Notes: generated by a model from the sequence alone, not told the origin. A DNA stretch of 64,000 nt from CAYRQP01 sp964426545 (GCA_964426545.1 CAYRQP010000003.1:73011-137010), one strand, 5' to 3'; shown: positions 26,099 through 35,594, numbered from the stretch's first letter. A program made the numbers and translations.

Positions 26099-26605
26099 AT
26101 GAATAAATATCAATACTCTACGCCGCTTTCCTTCACATCGTGGATTATTCATCTTACGACTGCGGGTGTCAGTCGTATCACGGATTCTGCTTATGACAAA
26201 AGTATCCCTTCTCTTCCCGTTTCTCCGCTCAAGAATTGGCTCGACGCCTTTTTCGAAGGGAATCCTATTGATATAGATTTTGACATCTATATTCCTAATT
26301 TCCCACCTTTCTATTCAAAGGTATGGCACAAATTAACAGGAATCCCCTATGGCACGATGGTTACCTATAAAGAACTGGCATCATTACTGAATAATCCTAA
26401 TGCTGTGCGTGCTGTAGGTTCTGCATGTGCACAAAACCCCCTCTCGCTTGTTCTTCCCTGCCACCGGGTTGTCGGGACAAGCTGTATCGGCGGTTTTTCG
26501 GCCCTAGGTGGAATAACCTTGAAACAAAGTCTTATCGACATGGAAAAGAAGCATCTCCACAATACTACGAAAGAACCGATTGTAAAATTGCAGACTCTGC
26601 AATGA
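26099..26605 (+). CDS. ogt: Methylated-DNA-[protein]-cysteine S-methyltransferase
   Basis: The 168-residue protein contains GIPYGTMVTYKELA, the AVRAVGSACAQNPLSLV region and PCHRVVG with the acceptor Cys121. This is the MGMT DNA-binding/transfer domain. The protein removes alkyl groups from O6-alkylguanine by taking them onto that cysteine, once per molecule. The N-terminal ~75 residues are short and little conserved, as in Ogt-type proteins. There is no convincing SD because the start codon immediately follows a half-palindrome repeat, so expression may depend on that inserted sequence. It is transcribed alone between the secreted protein and the permease. Confidence 0.9.
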   Translation: MNKYQYSTPLSFTSWIIHLTTAGVSRITDSAYDKSIPSLPVSPLKNWLDAFFEGNPIDIDFDIYIPNFPPFYSKVWHKLTGIPYGTMVTYKELASLLNNPNAVRAVGSACAQNPLSLVLPCHRVVGTSCIGGFSALGGITLKQSLIDMEKKHLHNTTKEPIVKLQTLQ

Positions 26606-26744
26606 GAAAGGTGCATTTGTTAGTATTTGAAGGGTCTTCTTCTTATATTTCCGTTTTGGTATTTACAGGATTTGATTTTCTGCTGACTTTTAATTCTTAG
26701 CGACAGCAGCCATAACTATCCTGAGATTATTCAATGGGGTTAAT

Positions 26745-29012
26745 TTGCCGGTTTCCACTACAAAAGAAGAATCTCCTAAGTTTGGGACTTTCCTTGGTGT
26801 GTTCACGCCGAGTACGCTGACCATTATCGGTCTGATAATGTATCTCAGACTCGGATGGGTAGTTGGTAACCTCGGACTGCCGATGACTATTCTGGTTGTT
26901 CTTATCTCCTGTTCGATAACATTCATTACCGCCTTCAGTGCTTCTGCCATAGCCACAAACATCAGAATAGGCATTGGTGGTGAATATTATATGATTGCCC
27001 GCAGTCTTGGGTTGGAATTTGGCGGTGCAATTGGCATTCCGCTGTATCTCTGCAGAACTTTAAGCATAACATTCTATAGTTTTGGGCTGGCTGAAGCTGT
27101 TTCACTCGTCCTTGAAAACTGGATGATCCTCCCTTCATACGCTGTACCACTGTCTGCAGCAATTATTATTGTCGTTATAACAGCTCTTTCGGGAAAAAGT
27201 GCTGCTCTGGCTTTAAAATTACAGATTCCCATCATGATAGCAGTGGCTCTTTCGCTGGCAGCTTTATTTATCGGCGGTCTCTCTGCCGGAATTCATGCTC
27301 CTGTAGCGGTGGCATCTGCTGAGAACCCCGAAGGCTTCTGGTATGTCTTTGCTATCTTCTTCCCTGCGGTCACAGGATTCACGGCAGGCATTGGAATGAG
27401 CGGTGATTTGAAGAACTCCAGCAAGAGTATTCCGAGGGGAACCCTTCTTGCTGTCCTCACCGGTGCTCTCATTTATGTGGCAATCCCTGTTTTGTTCTCT
27501 ATTTCAAACGCTGTCTCCCCCGGAATGCTGTCAATAGACGGTGTGGGCGTGTGGACAGGTATTGCTCTATTTGGCCCCGTTCTCGTTTTTGCGGGTATGT
27601 GGGGGGCTATTCTCTCTTCTGCTTTCGGGAGCGTACTGACAGGACCGCGGGTTCTGCTGGCGCTTTCGAAGGACGGACTTGCCCCCCGTTTTCTTTCCAG
27701 GCTCTCAGCTAAAGGCCAGCCTACCATTGCTACCTGGATTACGGGTATCATCGCTCTCTCTGCAGTATTCCTCGGTTCTCTAAATGCTGTTGCACAATTC
27801 GTCACCGTTCTCTTTCTTACTCTTTATGTAATCATCAACTTTAGTGCAGCAGCCGAGAAGATTGTCCGCGATCCGTCCTACCGCCCTACTATCAATGTCC
27901 CATGGTATGTTTCCATTTTAGGTTCCTTTGGCGCTTTATATGTGATGTACCTCCTCAACCCCCTTGCCTGCGTTGGAGCAATTCTCATCGAAATCACTAT
28001 TTATTTCGTCCTACACAGAAAATCTCTACAAAAACGATGGGGGGATGTAAGGGCCGGATTCTGGCTTTCGTTTTCAAGGTTTGCTCTGACTAAACTCGAG
28101 AAACACAGGATAGAACCAAGGAACTGGCGACCGAACATAATTGTATTCACCGGTGATATAGAAAAGCAGATCGACATGGTCTATTTCGCAACCTGCTTGA
28201 ACCAGAATAGAGGTGTGGTCAATGCATGCTGCGTTATCGAAGGTACTATCAGTAGGGATGATTTCGATATAGAAAAAATAGAATCTGATATGAGGGATAT
28301 TCTCAAGAAAAATGATATCTCCGCTTTCTGTGAAGTGAACATTGTGCCTGATTTTGTTACGGGTGCTATCGACATAGCCCAGATTAACGGTGTCGGTAAT
28401 CTTCGCGCAAATACTGTAATGTTCGGATGGCCGAATGATAGAGACAGACTGGATGCAATGCTATCTATTATGCGAACCATCTCGAAGATCGGCAAAAGCA
28501 CTATTATTGCAAAATTGAATAACCTCAAGGTGGAAAGACCTGATAGGCGTATCGATATCTGGTGGGGAGGAATGGAGAATAATGGTGACTTGATGCTTCT
28601 TTTCGCACATCTTCTGCAAATGAACCCGCGTTGGAAGGACTCCGCTATTGTCCTTCGCACAATAGTCAATGACCCGGCTGAGAAAGATGAGATGGAAATC
28701 AACCTTGCAGAAACAATCAAATCTGTACGGATTAAAGCCGAAAGCAGAGTTACAATAAAGGGCAGTCATGAGAGATATGAAGACATCATCAGATCCCAAA
28801 GCCAGTCTGCCGCCATCACTTTCCTTGGGCTGATGATTCCCGATAGACAAAAAGAACACGAATACAGCGGCAGGCTGATAGAACTCTCCGAAGGACTACA
28901 ATCCGTTGTCTATGTCAGAAATGCAAGCGAGTTTTCCGGCAAACTCTTTTTTTCCTCTGACGACCATTCTAATTCAGAATCGGAAGAACTTCCTCCTTCC
29001 AACAGCAATTAA
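26745..29012 (+). CDS. APC-superfamily permease resembling cation-chloride cotransporters
   Basis: The 755-residue protein begins with TFLGVFTPSTLTIIGLIMYLRLGWVVG, the first discontinuous helix of the CCC/SLC12-like subgroup. It has about twelve membrane segments up to residue ~425, with PAVTGFTAGIGMSGDLKNSS in the middle. The last ~330 residues are a soluble cytoplasmic domain, as in SLC12-type transporters. Relatives carry Na+/K+/Cl- or amino acids; the substrate here is unresolved. The start is TTG 26745 after GGGG. The stop overlaps that of the convergent TPR gene (TTAA, 29009-29012). Confidence 0.8.
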   Translation: MPVSTTKEESPKFGTFLGVFTPSTLTIIGLIMYLRLGWVVGNLGLPMTILVVLISCSITFITAFSASAIATNIRIGIGGEYYMIARSLGLEFGGAIGIPLYLCRTLSITFYSFGLAEAVSLVLENWMILPSYAVPLSAAIIIVVITALSGKSAALALKLQIPIMIAVALSLAALFIGGLSAGIHAPVAVASAENPEGFWYVFAIFFPAVTGFTAGIGMSGDLKNSSKSIPRGTLLAVLTGALIYVAIPVLFSISNAVSPGMLSIDGVGVWTGIALFGPVLVFAGMWGAILSSAFGSVLTGPRVLLALSKDGLAPRFLSRLSAKGQPTIATWITGIIALSAVFLGSLNAVAQFVTVLFLTLYVIINFSAAAEKIVRDPSYRPTINVPWYVSILGSFGALYVMYLLNPLACVGAILIEITIYFVLHRKSLQKRWGDVRAGFWLSFSRFALTKLEKHRIEPRNWRPNIIVFTGDIEKQIDMVYFATCLNQNRGVVNACCVIEGTISRDDFDIEKIESDMRDILKKNDISAFCEVNIVPDFVTGAIDIAQINGVGNLRANTVMFGWPNDRDRLDAMLSIMRTISKIGKSTIIAKLNNLKVERPDRRIDIWWGGMENNGDLMLLFAHLLQMNPRWKDSAIVLRTIVNDPAEKDEMEINLAETIKSVRIKAESRVTIKGSHERYEDIIRSQSQSAAITFLGLMIPDRQKEHEYSGRLIELSEGLQSVVYVRNASEFSGKLFFSSDDHSNSESEELPPSNSN

Positions 29013-29467
29013 GAAACAGTTTCCAGGTCTGCAAGAATTAAGTTTCGGCTCTCTTTATCTTCAACTGATTCAGCCAAATCAGTGGCTTTTTTCTTGGCCT
29101 TTTCCGCTGCCGCCTTATCCCCATTTAACATATGTGCTCTTGCCAGCGCTTCGAATGCATAACCGACATAAAACGGTTCCAGTCCTGCTTCTTCGCTGAT
29201 CTTTACGCACCTGCCCGCATAATCAAGTGCTTCTTCGCCTTTACCGGCAACGGCATAAGCACGGCCCAGTTGCCAGTAAGAAATAGATAGGTTCTCCTGC
29301 GTGTGGCCTTCCACCTGCAGCCAGTGCCAGAGAGAGACTTCGCTCAGTCTGCACATCTCCTCATTTTCTTCTTCTGTTCTTTCTGCCTTGTCAATGAGCC
29401 CCCAGCACCTGTTAAAGCAGTCCGATGCAAAATACTTATGTATCTTCTGTACATCAGGTTTCCCCAT
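29009..29467 (-). CDS. Small TPR-like protein
   Basis: The 152-residue protein has helix-turn-helix units with SISYWQLGRAYAVAGKGEEALDYA and YVGYAFEALARAHMLNGDKAAAEKA, clear tetratricopeptide-like repeats. Homologues are widespread as hypothetical proteins; no function is known to me. GGAGGAGAAGG precedes the start. It converges on the permease gene with overlapping stops and diverges from elbB. Confidence 0.65.
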   Translation of the reverse strand: MGKPDVQKIHKYFASDCFNRCWGLIDKAERTEEENEEMCRLSEVSLWHWLQVEGHTQENLSISYWQLGRAYAVAGKGEEALDYAGRCVKISEEAGLEPFYVGYAFEALARAHMLNGDKAAAEKAKKKATDLAESVEDKESRNLILADLETVS

Positions 29468-29563
29468 CCTTCTCCTCCTGTCAAACTACATATGACAATA
29501 TTACCAATGTACCATATATTAAATTCTGGTAATCTACACGCAATATAAGAGAAAGGCAGAACA

Positions 29564-30217
29564 ATGAAAAAAAGAACTGCAGTAGTCCTCAGCGGATGCG
29601 GAGTAAATGACGGGACTGAAATACACGAAGCGGTTGCCGCTGTTATCGCCCTTGATAGAGCCGGCTTAGATATAGTCTATGTTGCTCCGGACATGGAGCA
29701 GACAGATAGCATAAACCATCTTGATGCTGATATTCCGCAGCCATCACGAAATGTTCTCGTCGAATCAGCAAGGATAGCACGGGGAGATATAAAGGACATC
29801 AAAAGGCTTCTTCCTTCTGAATATGACGCCATTCTCATCCCGGGAGGGTTCGGCGCAGCAAAGAACCTGTCAACTTTCGCAAAAGAAGGTCCGCAATGCT
29901 CTGTGATCAAAGAAGTCAAAGATCTTATCGTTGAAGCCCTTCAGGACAAAAAGCCCATAGCCGCAATGTGCATAGCTCCGGTTATTCTTGCTAAAACAAT
30001 CCCTGGAGCAACGGTTACACTCGGCACAAGCGATGAGATTGCCGGTGCTGTCAGAGCAATGGGCGGGACCCACGTTTCCTGTGATTCCGGTGGGGCGGTG
30101 GTTGATGCGGAAAACAAACTTGTTACAACTCCTGCATACATGCTTGCAAAAGGACCTGCTGAAGTATTTGCAGGAGCTGAAGCTCTCGTTGCTGAATTAG
30201 TCAGGCTGCTTCAGTAA
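29564..30217 (+). CDS. elbB: ElbB/DJ-1-superfamily glyoxalase-like protein
   Basis: The 217-residue protein has SGCGVNDGTEIHEAV at the start, ILIPGGFGAAKNLSTFA, and AAMCIAPVILAK with the nucleophile-elbow Cys136. This is the ElbB (isoprenoid biosynthesis glyoxalase) branch of the DJ-1/PfpI fold. E. coli ElbB has weak glyoxalase activity, and its physiological role is unsettled. GAAAGG lies seven bases before ATG 29564. A GNAT gene follows after 21 bases and is probably cotranscribed. Confidence 0.9.
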   Translation: MKKRTAVVLSGCGVNDGTEIHEAVAAVIALDRAGLDIVYVAPDMEQTDSINHLDADIPQPSRNVLVESARIARGDIKDIKRLLPSEYDAILIPGGFGAAKNLSTFAKEGPQCSVIKEVKDLIVEALQDKKPIAAMCIAPVILAKTIPGATVTLGTSDEIAGAVRAMGGTHVSCDSGGAVVDAENKLVTTPAYMLAKGPAEVFAGAEALVAELVRLLQ

Positions 30218-30238
30218 TCCTGCTGTGAATAGGCCGGC

Positions 30239-30958
30239 ATGAAATATGATACTTTGGCTGATAGTCCCGGTTGGCTCGATATAATCAATGAGATTCATAG
30301 TACGGCATGGCCCGTTTTTCTGAGCGAAGACAAAGTAGTAAAGAAATACTGGCGAAAACTTTACGATCTCTTCCCTGAATATCAACTGGTCTTTACCGAA
30401 GGAGAGCAAACCATCGGCCTTGCAAATTGCTTCCCGATTCACTGGAACGGTGAAATTCCCGACCTCCCCGCAGGATTAGACCATTCCCTTGAAATCATCA
30501 TCGAAAATAGGAACAACCCGAATACACTTCTTGCGGGTGCGGTTGTTGTCAGGAAAGAGTTTTCGCGACGGGGTTTTAGTTCGAAGATCCTAGAGGTAAT
30601 AAAGAATACTGGAACAGAGAAAGGATTCAGTAATCTCATAGTTCCGGTACGGCCTGTTCTAAAAACTGAATACCCAAAAGTTCCCATGGAGGACTACATG
30701 TTGCGGAAGAAGGGACAGTTGCCTTTCGATCCCTGGCTGAGAGTACATGTCATGAGCGGCGGCACTATTTTGAAGGTAGCTTACCCTTCGATGACGGTAA
30801 CCGGTTCCGTTGCAGAGTGGGAAGAATGGACAGGATTAAAGTTCAGCCACAGCAGCAAATACACTATTCCCGGAGCCTTAAGTCCCGTAAGGATAGATTT
30901 GGAAAATGACACCGGTGAATACATCGAGTCAAATGTCTGGGTTGCATACCAACTCTAA
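30239..30958 (+). CDS. GNAT-like acetyltransferase
   Basis: The 239-residue protein has the GNAT core: a strand before AGAVVVRKEFSRRGFSSKILEVI, where RRGFSS is the pyrophosphate-binding loop for acetyl-CoA, and SNLIVPVRP after it. The C-terminal ~90 residues are extra to the minimal fold and contain DPWLRVHVMSGG, seen in a subgroup of uncharacterised GNATs. The substrate is unknown. It follows elbB closely and is followed by a small conserved gene 21 bases on, so the three form a likely operon. Confidence 0.75.
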   Translation: MKYDTLADSPGWLDIINEIHSTAWPVFLSEDKVVKKYWRKLYDLFPEYQLVFTEGEQTIGLANCFPIHWNGEIPDLPAGLDHSLEIIIENRNNPNTLLAGAVVVRKEFSRRGFSSKILEVIKNTGTEKGFSNLIVPVRPVLKTEYPKVPMEDYMLRKKGQLPFDPWLRVHVMSGGTILKVAYPSMTVTGSVAEWEEWTGLKFSHSSKYTIPGALSPVRIDLENDTGEYIESNVWVAYQL

Positions 30959-30979
30959 ACCGCAGAAAATGAGGATAAT

Positions 30980-31294
30980 GTGATTTTTCCAACAGAATTA
31001 ATGGAGTTTCTTGAAAATGCCCCCTGGATATTTGCGATAACTTATGCGGAGACTTGGCCACATCATTACATATTGAAAAAACAGGTTGACGAAATATTGT
31101 TTGTCGAAGCGGTCAAACACATAAGAAAACACGGAACTGAAGGACCTTTCTACACGCAGAAGTACATATACTTCGAAGAGAACGGTCTGGTTTACTGGAC
31201 TATGGGTGCCCCTATCGAAAAGACCATTCTAATCAACCGATGTCCAAAGGAAGAGACCTATGAATCCCGCCTAAAAGCCGGAGCGCTACCGTAA
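30980..31294 (+). CDS. Small conserved protein of unknown function
   Basis: The 104-residue protein has ITYAETWPHHYILKKQVDE, YFEENGLVYWTMGAP and INRCPKEETYESRL. I recall similar short proteins in many bacteria without an assigned role. It has no signal peptide or membrane helix. GTG 30980 follows GAGG. It is the last gene of the elbB-GNAT group. Confidence 0.6.
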   Translation: MIFPTELMEFLENAPWIFAITYAETWPHHYILKKQVDEILFVEAVKHIRKHGTEGPFYTQKYIYFEENGLVYWTMGAPIEKTILINRCPKEETYESRLKAGALP

Positions 31295-31391
31295 ACAGAA
31301 AGGTGTCGGAGTTACTGATTACCACCTAAAAACGCAACCAACCCCCTCTGTCTGTTAATGAATTGCATTTGTCATACAACTAACCCTCTCC

Positions 31392-31419
31392 TTGACACCA
31401 TTTTGCTATATGGTATTTT
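31392..31419 (+). promoter_or_regulatory. Putative sigma-70-type promoter for the PDZ-protease gene
   Basis: TTGACA at 31392-31397 and TATTTT at 31414-31419 are separated by 16 bases, in a 149-base intergenic stretch. A strong SD (AAAGGGG) and ATG 31444 follow. The -35 is consensus; the -10 is partial. Confidence 0.5.
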
Positions 31420-31443
31420 CTATAAAACGAAAGGGGATAATAA

Positions 31444-33414
31444 ATGCCAGTTAGATGTTTTCTACTCTTCATACTTTGTATAATCATCCTGCCCAACTCA
31501 TTTGGCGGTGAAGTAACTTTCATTAACGAAACAGAACATCCTATCTATGAGATTTATGCTACTTCAATTACAGAAATTACCGGGAGCGAGTTGGATTTAA
31601 CGGGGGAGTACTTCCTTTTCCCCGGTGATACTCTGTCAATTTTCCTTGATAATGCTTTTTATCATTTGAATGCCGTGGACAATAATGGCGTTCTTTATAT
31701 GTTCACGAATTTTATGGTTAAAGAGCAGAATGTATGGGTTATTACGAACGATGATATATCACAAGGCGGGGAAGAACTGCCTTGGTTAAATACATGCACC
31801 ATAATTAACAATATGAACGACCGTTCCCTGGTTTTGCTATATATATCAAGTCCCATTGAAGACGGTTGGGGACAAGATTATCTTGGAGATTCGCTTCTTG
31901 AATATGGTGATACTTTTTCTATCAATCTCCCTACAGATACCTATAATTTCCGCCTTACCGATGATGTTCGTGGGAATTACAGTATGTATGCTGTACATAT
32001 TGACCGGGACTCGTCTTTTTGTATTGATTCTACTTTCCTTGATGGCTATGTTTCACCGATAACAATAGAAACCGAAAGTGTCGATTCTACTTTCTTTTTC
32101 ACTAGTAAATACTATGGGCTGGGAATCCTAGTCTATCCTCCAGCATTCTTCCCATTAATAGAAGATATATACACCGCCAAACCTGCATATGAAGCCGGGT
32201 TGCGCAGGGGTGATATTGTTTTGAGCATAAACGACACCCCCTGTGAAGATATGATATTTGATGACTTCCGAAATTTGATAAGTGCGAACAGGTCGCAATC
32301 TATTGATATTGAAGTGCTACGCTCAGGGGTAAAGAATGTCCTTGAGTTTAGTCCTATCGTTGGCGAAAATGGTTTTATAGGGATTACACTTGGTAACCGT
32401 TCGCTCTTAGTTATCAACAAAGTATATGATGATTCCCCTGCATCAAGTAGTGGTTTGCCCGTAGGTGGCATAATATATGGAATAAATGAACAACTCTTTT
32501 TCGACTACGATACTAGTGTGTTTCTTGCGATACTTAGCGACGCTGAAGAAGAAGTAACTTTAGATATTTTGTCTGGGAATTTGTTTCAATCTTACCACTT
32601 AACTAAAGACTCTATACGGGTTACAGAAGAATTTCCTGGACTTCCTCGCGATTCTTTACCCTATACAGCACTACAAACTCATTGTGTATTCTTCACTGAA
32701 AAAGATAAATTTAGAGACGACCTAAATGGAGGAACTGGCAGCTGTTTTGTTCTTTCTCGTAATGTTGATTTCACCTATGCCTACACAAACAAACACTGTC
32801 TCGGGTTTGAACAAACCTGGATCTCTGATGCCTTAAGTAAACTAGAATTATTGGATTATCTCCTTGAGGTCGGCTTAGATGAAACAGGCGACACTTCCGG
32901 ATTCGTGTATGTCCATGACTTCTGGGTACATAAGACTGCGGATTTAGCTTGTTTAAGATTCTCCACGGCCGATTTCAGAACAACGGGACTGCACTATATT
33001 GTTCCGCCACTACTCCCCGAGCAACTCTGGGAAGATGTCACTTATGGTGATATTACTCATGCGGTGGGTTTTCCGGGAGCACTAAGTGCTAATCCAAGAT
33101 CCTTCACTTCCGGGACAATTAGTAACCCCGAACTTTCTATTTCTGAGATTGGCGATGTACGGCTGGTACAAACAACCGCAGCTATAAATCTTGGTAATAG
33201 TGGTGGCCCTCTTTTTGTCGAGATAAATGCTGAAAACTGTTTTCTTCTTGGAATTAACACAGGGTTTCTATCTGGATGCCAGGGAATGTTCTACGCTCAA
33301 CACATATCTGAACTTTCAAGAGACGGATGGTTTGGTCCTTATCCCGCAGATAAGTATGGTGTACAACAGGCAATGTATGATTTATACCAGGTTGAGATTA
33401 CTATTGTTGAATGA
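31444..33414 (+). CDS. Secreted trypsin-like serine protease with N-terminal tandem domains and two PDZ domains
   Basis: The 656-residue protein has a signal peptide (residues ~1-21). Two related beta-domains follow (~23-105 and ~117-190; the second has LLYISSPIEDGWG and LGDSLLEYGDTFS). Two PDZ domains come next (~224-305, with AYEAGLRRGDIVLSIN, and ~310-390). The trypsin-like domain has His451 (TNKHC), Asp500 (ADLACL) and Ser586 (GNSGGPL), a complete triad. In DegP/HtrA the PDZ domains follow the protease; here they come first. It should act outside the cytoplasmic membrane. The substrate is unknown. It has its own promoter and no cotranscribed partner. Confidence 0.82.
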   Translation: MPVRCFLLFILCIIILPNSFGGEVTFINETEHPIYEIYATSITEITGSELDLTGEYFLFPGDTLSIFLDNAFYHLNAVDNNGVLYMFTNFMVKEQNVWVITNDDISQGGEELPWLNTCTIINNMNDRSLVLLYISSPIEDGWGQDYLGDSLLEYGDTFSINLPTDTYNFRLTDDVRGNYSMYAVHIDRDSSFCIDSTFLDGYVSPITIETESVDSTFFFTSKYYGLGILVYPPAFFPLIEDIYTAKPAYEAGLRRGDIVLSINDTPCEDMIFDDFRNLISANRSQSIDIEVLRSGVKNVLEFSPIVGENGFIGITLGNRSLLVINKVYDDSPASSSGLPVGGIIYGINEQLFFDYDTSVFLAILSDAEEEVTLDILSGNLFQSYHLTKDSIRVTEEFPGLPRDSLPYTALQTHCVFFTEKDKFRDDLNGGTGSCFVLSRNVDFTYAYTNKHCLGFEQTWISDALSKLELLDYLLEVGLDETGDTSGFVYVHDFWVHKTADLACLRFSTADFRTTGLHYIVPPLLPEQLWEDVTYGDITHAVGFPGALSANPRSFTSGTISNPELSISEIGDVRLVQTTAAINLGNSGGPLFVEINAENCFLLGINTGFLSGCQGMFYAQHISELSRDGWFGPYPADKYGVQQAMYDLYQVEITIVE

Positions 33415-33557
33415 ATCTCTTGCCTGACTACGGCATAGGGGTTGGCTGTTCAATTGCATAACTGTATCTGAATTTAGTTACTAATCCGGGAAAGCAGAAT
33501 CTTCGTAGATAGGTTTGGGCTATAGATTATAGATTAAGATAAGGTACTTGTCTCGGT

Positions 33558-34178
33558 TTATTTATTCTCCACCATCTCCTTGACCTTCATCAGGCGCGTG
33601 AGGTTGCCGCGTTCCATTTCATCGAGTTTAAGGCGGATTGTGCGGATGGCTGCTGAAAGCTCCGGTATGAGTTTGTATTCGAGGGCGTTTACTCTTCTTC
33701 GGGTAGTGTCTATCTCTTTTGCAAGCAGGCTGATTGCTTTTTCCTGTTCTGCCAGTTTTATTATGTGCGGAAGCACTTCTTTATAGACGGCAAGCGCTTC
33801 ATCGAGTTCTGCCGGAGTGTCATACATGCCGTAATTTCGGACATTTCCTTCGACGGATACTTCGAATACAGGAAGCGTCAGGTTCATTATACGCCTTGAT
33901 GATGTTTTTACTTCCGCCTTTGCTCCGGGGTAGCGGAGGGCATCGAGGATTCCCGCTTCTGTCATTGCCGCGCGGGCGAACAGGAACTCACCATAGGCAA
34001 CCTGAAGTTCATCTTCGAGTTCACTTCTGGCACCTTCATAATTGGAAATGAGAATCTTGAACTGCCGCATCAACTCATCAAGTTTGTCCTTAAGGAGTTT
34101 ATGCCCGCGCCGGGCAAGCCCTATTTTCTTCCTGAATTGAAGCAGTTCCATTCGGGTGGCGCGAACTTCCAATGCCAT
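33558..34178 (-). CDS. atpD: V-type ATPase subunit D
   Basis: The 206-residue protein is almost entirely helical and starts MALEVRATRMELLQFRKKIGLARRGH, the N-terminal signature of subunit D, which forms the central rotor shaft inside the A3B3 head. Basic residues near the N-terminus and long terminal coiled coils fit the family. It is the last gene of the nine-gene operon, and its start codon shares one base with the stop of subunit B (TAATG). The symbol follows V/A-type usage and is not the F-type atpD (beta subunit). Confidence 0.95.
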   Translation of the reverse strand: MALEVRATRMELLQFRKKIGLARRGHKLLKDKLDELMRQFKILISNYEGARSELEDELQVAYGEFLFARAAMTEAGILDALRYPGAKAEVKTSSRRIMNLTLPVFEVSVEGNVRNYGMYDTPAELDEALAVYKEVLPHIIKLAEQEKAISLLAKEIDTTRRRVNALEYKLIPELSAAIRTIRLKLDEMERGNLTRLMKVKEMVENK

Positions 34179-35584
34179 TATTCAGAACCGCCTTCGTCCT
34201 CTTTGTCAACAGGCCAGTATTTATCGAGTCTTTCGGGACTTATCCTCTTCATCTCTTCCCTCGGGAGAAGTTTGAGGAGTTCCCAACCGAGGTCGAGAGT
34301 CTCATCGATATTCCGTTCTTCATGGTCACCCTGGCTGATGTATCGTTTTTCATATTCATCGGCAAACTTCAGGAATTTCTGATCGAGCGGAGAAAGTGCT
34401 GCTTCGCCAAGTATGACCGCAAGTTCTCTTGCGTCCTTGCCTGCCGAATAGACTGCCATCAACTGGTTGAAGAGGTCGGCGTGGTCATCTCTTGTCTTGC
34501 CTTCACCGATACCCTTGTCTTTCAACCTAGAAAGGGATTCCATCACATTCATCGGGGGGTAGATTCCTTTTTTGTGAAGTTCTCGGTTGAGAATCAACTG
34601 CCCCTCCGTGATGTAGCCCGTAAGGTCCGGAATCGGATGAGTCAGGTCATCTTCGGGCATTGTGAGTATTGGAATCTGGGTAATGGAACCCTTTCTGCTC
34701 ATTATTCTACCCGCGCGTTCATAGATGGACGAAAGGTCTGTATATAAGTATCCTGGATACCCGCGTCTGCCCGGCACTTCTTTTCGGGCTGCGGAAATCT
34801 CACGGAGAGCATCGCAATAGTTGGTCATATCGGTCAGGATGACGAGAATATGCATGTCCTTCTCATAGGCAAGGTATTCAGCGGCGGTAAGTGCCATTCT
34901 CGGTGTGGCGATTCTTTCAATTGCCGGGTCATCTGCGAGATTCATGAAAACAACCGCTCTGTCCATTGCTCCTGTTTCACGGAAATCGCGTATAAAGTAA
35001 TCCGCCTCCTCGAAAGTAATTCCCATGGCGGCAAAAACAACGGCAAAGTTTTCACCTTCACCCATGACTTTTGCCTGGCGGGCAATCTGGGCGGCAACAA
35101 TCGAATGCGGAAGTCCGCTACCGCTGAATATGGGAAGTTTCTGCCCGCGGACAAGTGTGTTTATACCGTCTATAGAACTGAATCCTGTTTGAATGAATTC
35201 AGCGGGATAGTCCCTTGCAGATGGGTTGATGGGGGCTCCATTGATGTCGTTCATGCGTTCGGGTACAACAGGCGGAGCTGTGTCGAACGGAGCGCGGGGT
35301 CTCCCCTGTCCGTCGAATATTCTGCCAAGCATTTCCTCTGACACTCCGAGTTCCACCTGTTTGCCGAGAAACCGGACTTTGCTTTCGGCAATATCCGTAC
35401 CGCTGCTGCCTTCGAACAGCTGAACAAGAGCATTCTTGCTGTCTATCTCGAGAACTTTCCCGTGACGGATTTCACCGTCGGGGAGTTCTATTTCTACCAG
35501 TTCCTCGTATGCCACTCCCTTTACATCGGTAACGAGCATGAGAGGTCCGGATATTTCTATTGTTGTCTTGTATTCTTTTATCAT
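34178..35584 (-). CDS. atpB: V-type ATPase subunit B
   Basis: About 468 residues, starting MIKEYKTTIEISGPLMLV. It has FDGQGRP, FSGSGLPHSIVAAQIARQA in place of a full P-loop, LTDMTNYCDALREISAARKEVPGRRGYPGYLYTDL and ITQIPILTMPEDDLTHPIPDLTGYI. It is the non-catalytic nucleotide-site subunit that alternates with A in the head. ATG 35584 follows AAGGAGG at five bases. The in-frame codon at 35626 lies inside the A gene. The symbol follows V/A-type usage. Confidence 0.95.
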   Translation of the reverse strand: MIKEYKTTIEISGPLMLVTDVKGVAYEELVEIELPDGEIRHGKVLEIDSKNALVQLFEGSSGTDIAESKVRFLGKQVELGVSEEMLGRIFDGQGRPRAPFDTAPPVVPERMNDINGAPINPSARDYPAEFIQTGFSSIDGINTLVRGQKLPIFSGSGLPHSIVAAQIARQAKVMGEGENFAVVFAAMGITFEEADYFIRDFRETGAMDRAVVFMNLADDPAIERIATPRMALTAAEYLAYEKDMHILVILTDMTNYCDALREISAARKEVPGRRGYPGYLYTDLSSIYERAGRIMSRKGSITQIPILTMPEDDLTHPIPDLTGYITEGQLILNRELHKKGIYPPMNVMESLSRLKDKGIGEGKTRDDHADLFNQLMAVYSAGKDARELAVILGEAALSPLDQKFLKFADEYEKRYISQGDHEERNIDETLDLGWELLKLLPREEMKRISPERLDKYWPVDKEDEGGSE

Positions 35585-35594
35585 CTTAACCTCC

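Noticed and set aside
33415..33557. Gene or RNA in the spacer between the protease and the ATPase operon
   Set aside because: No frame with an SD, no tRNA-like fold and no strong hairpin; only a short repeated TATAGATTATAGATT stretch is visible.
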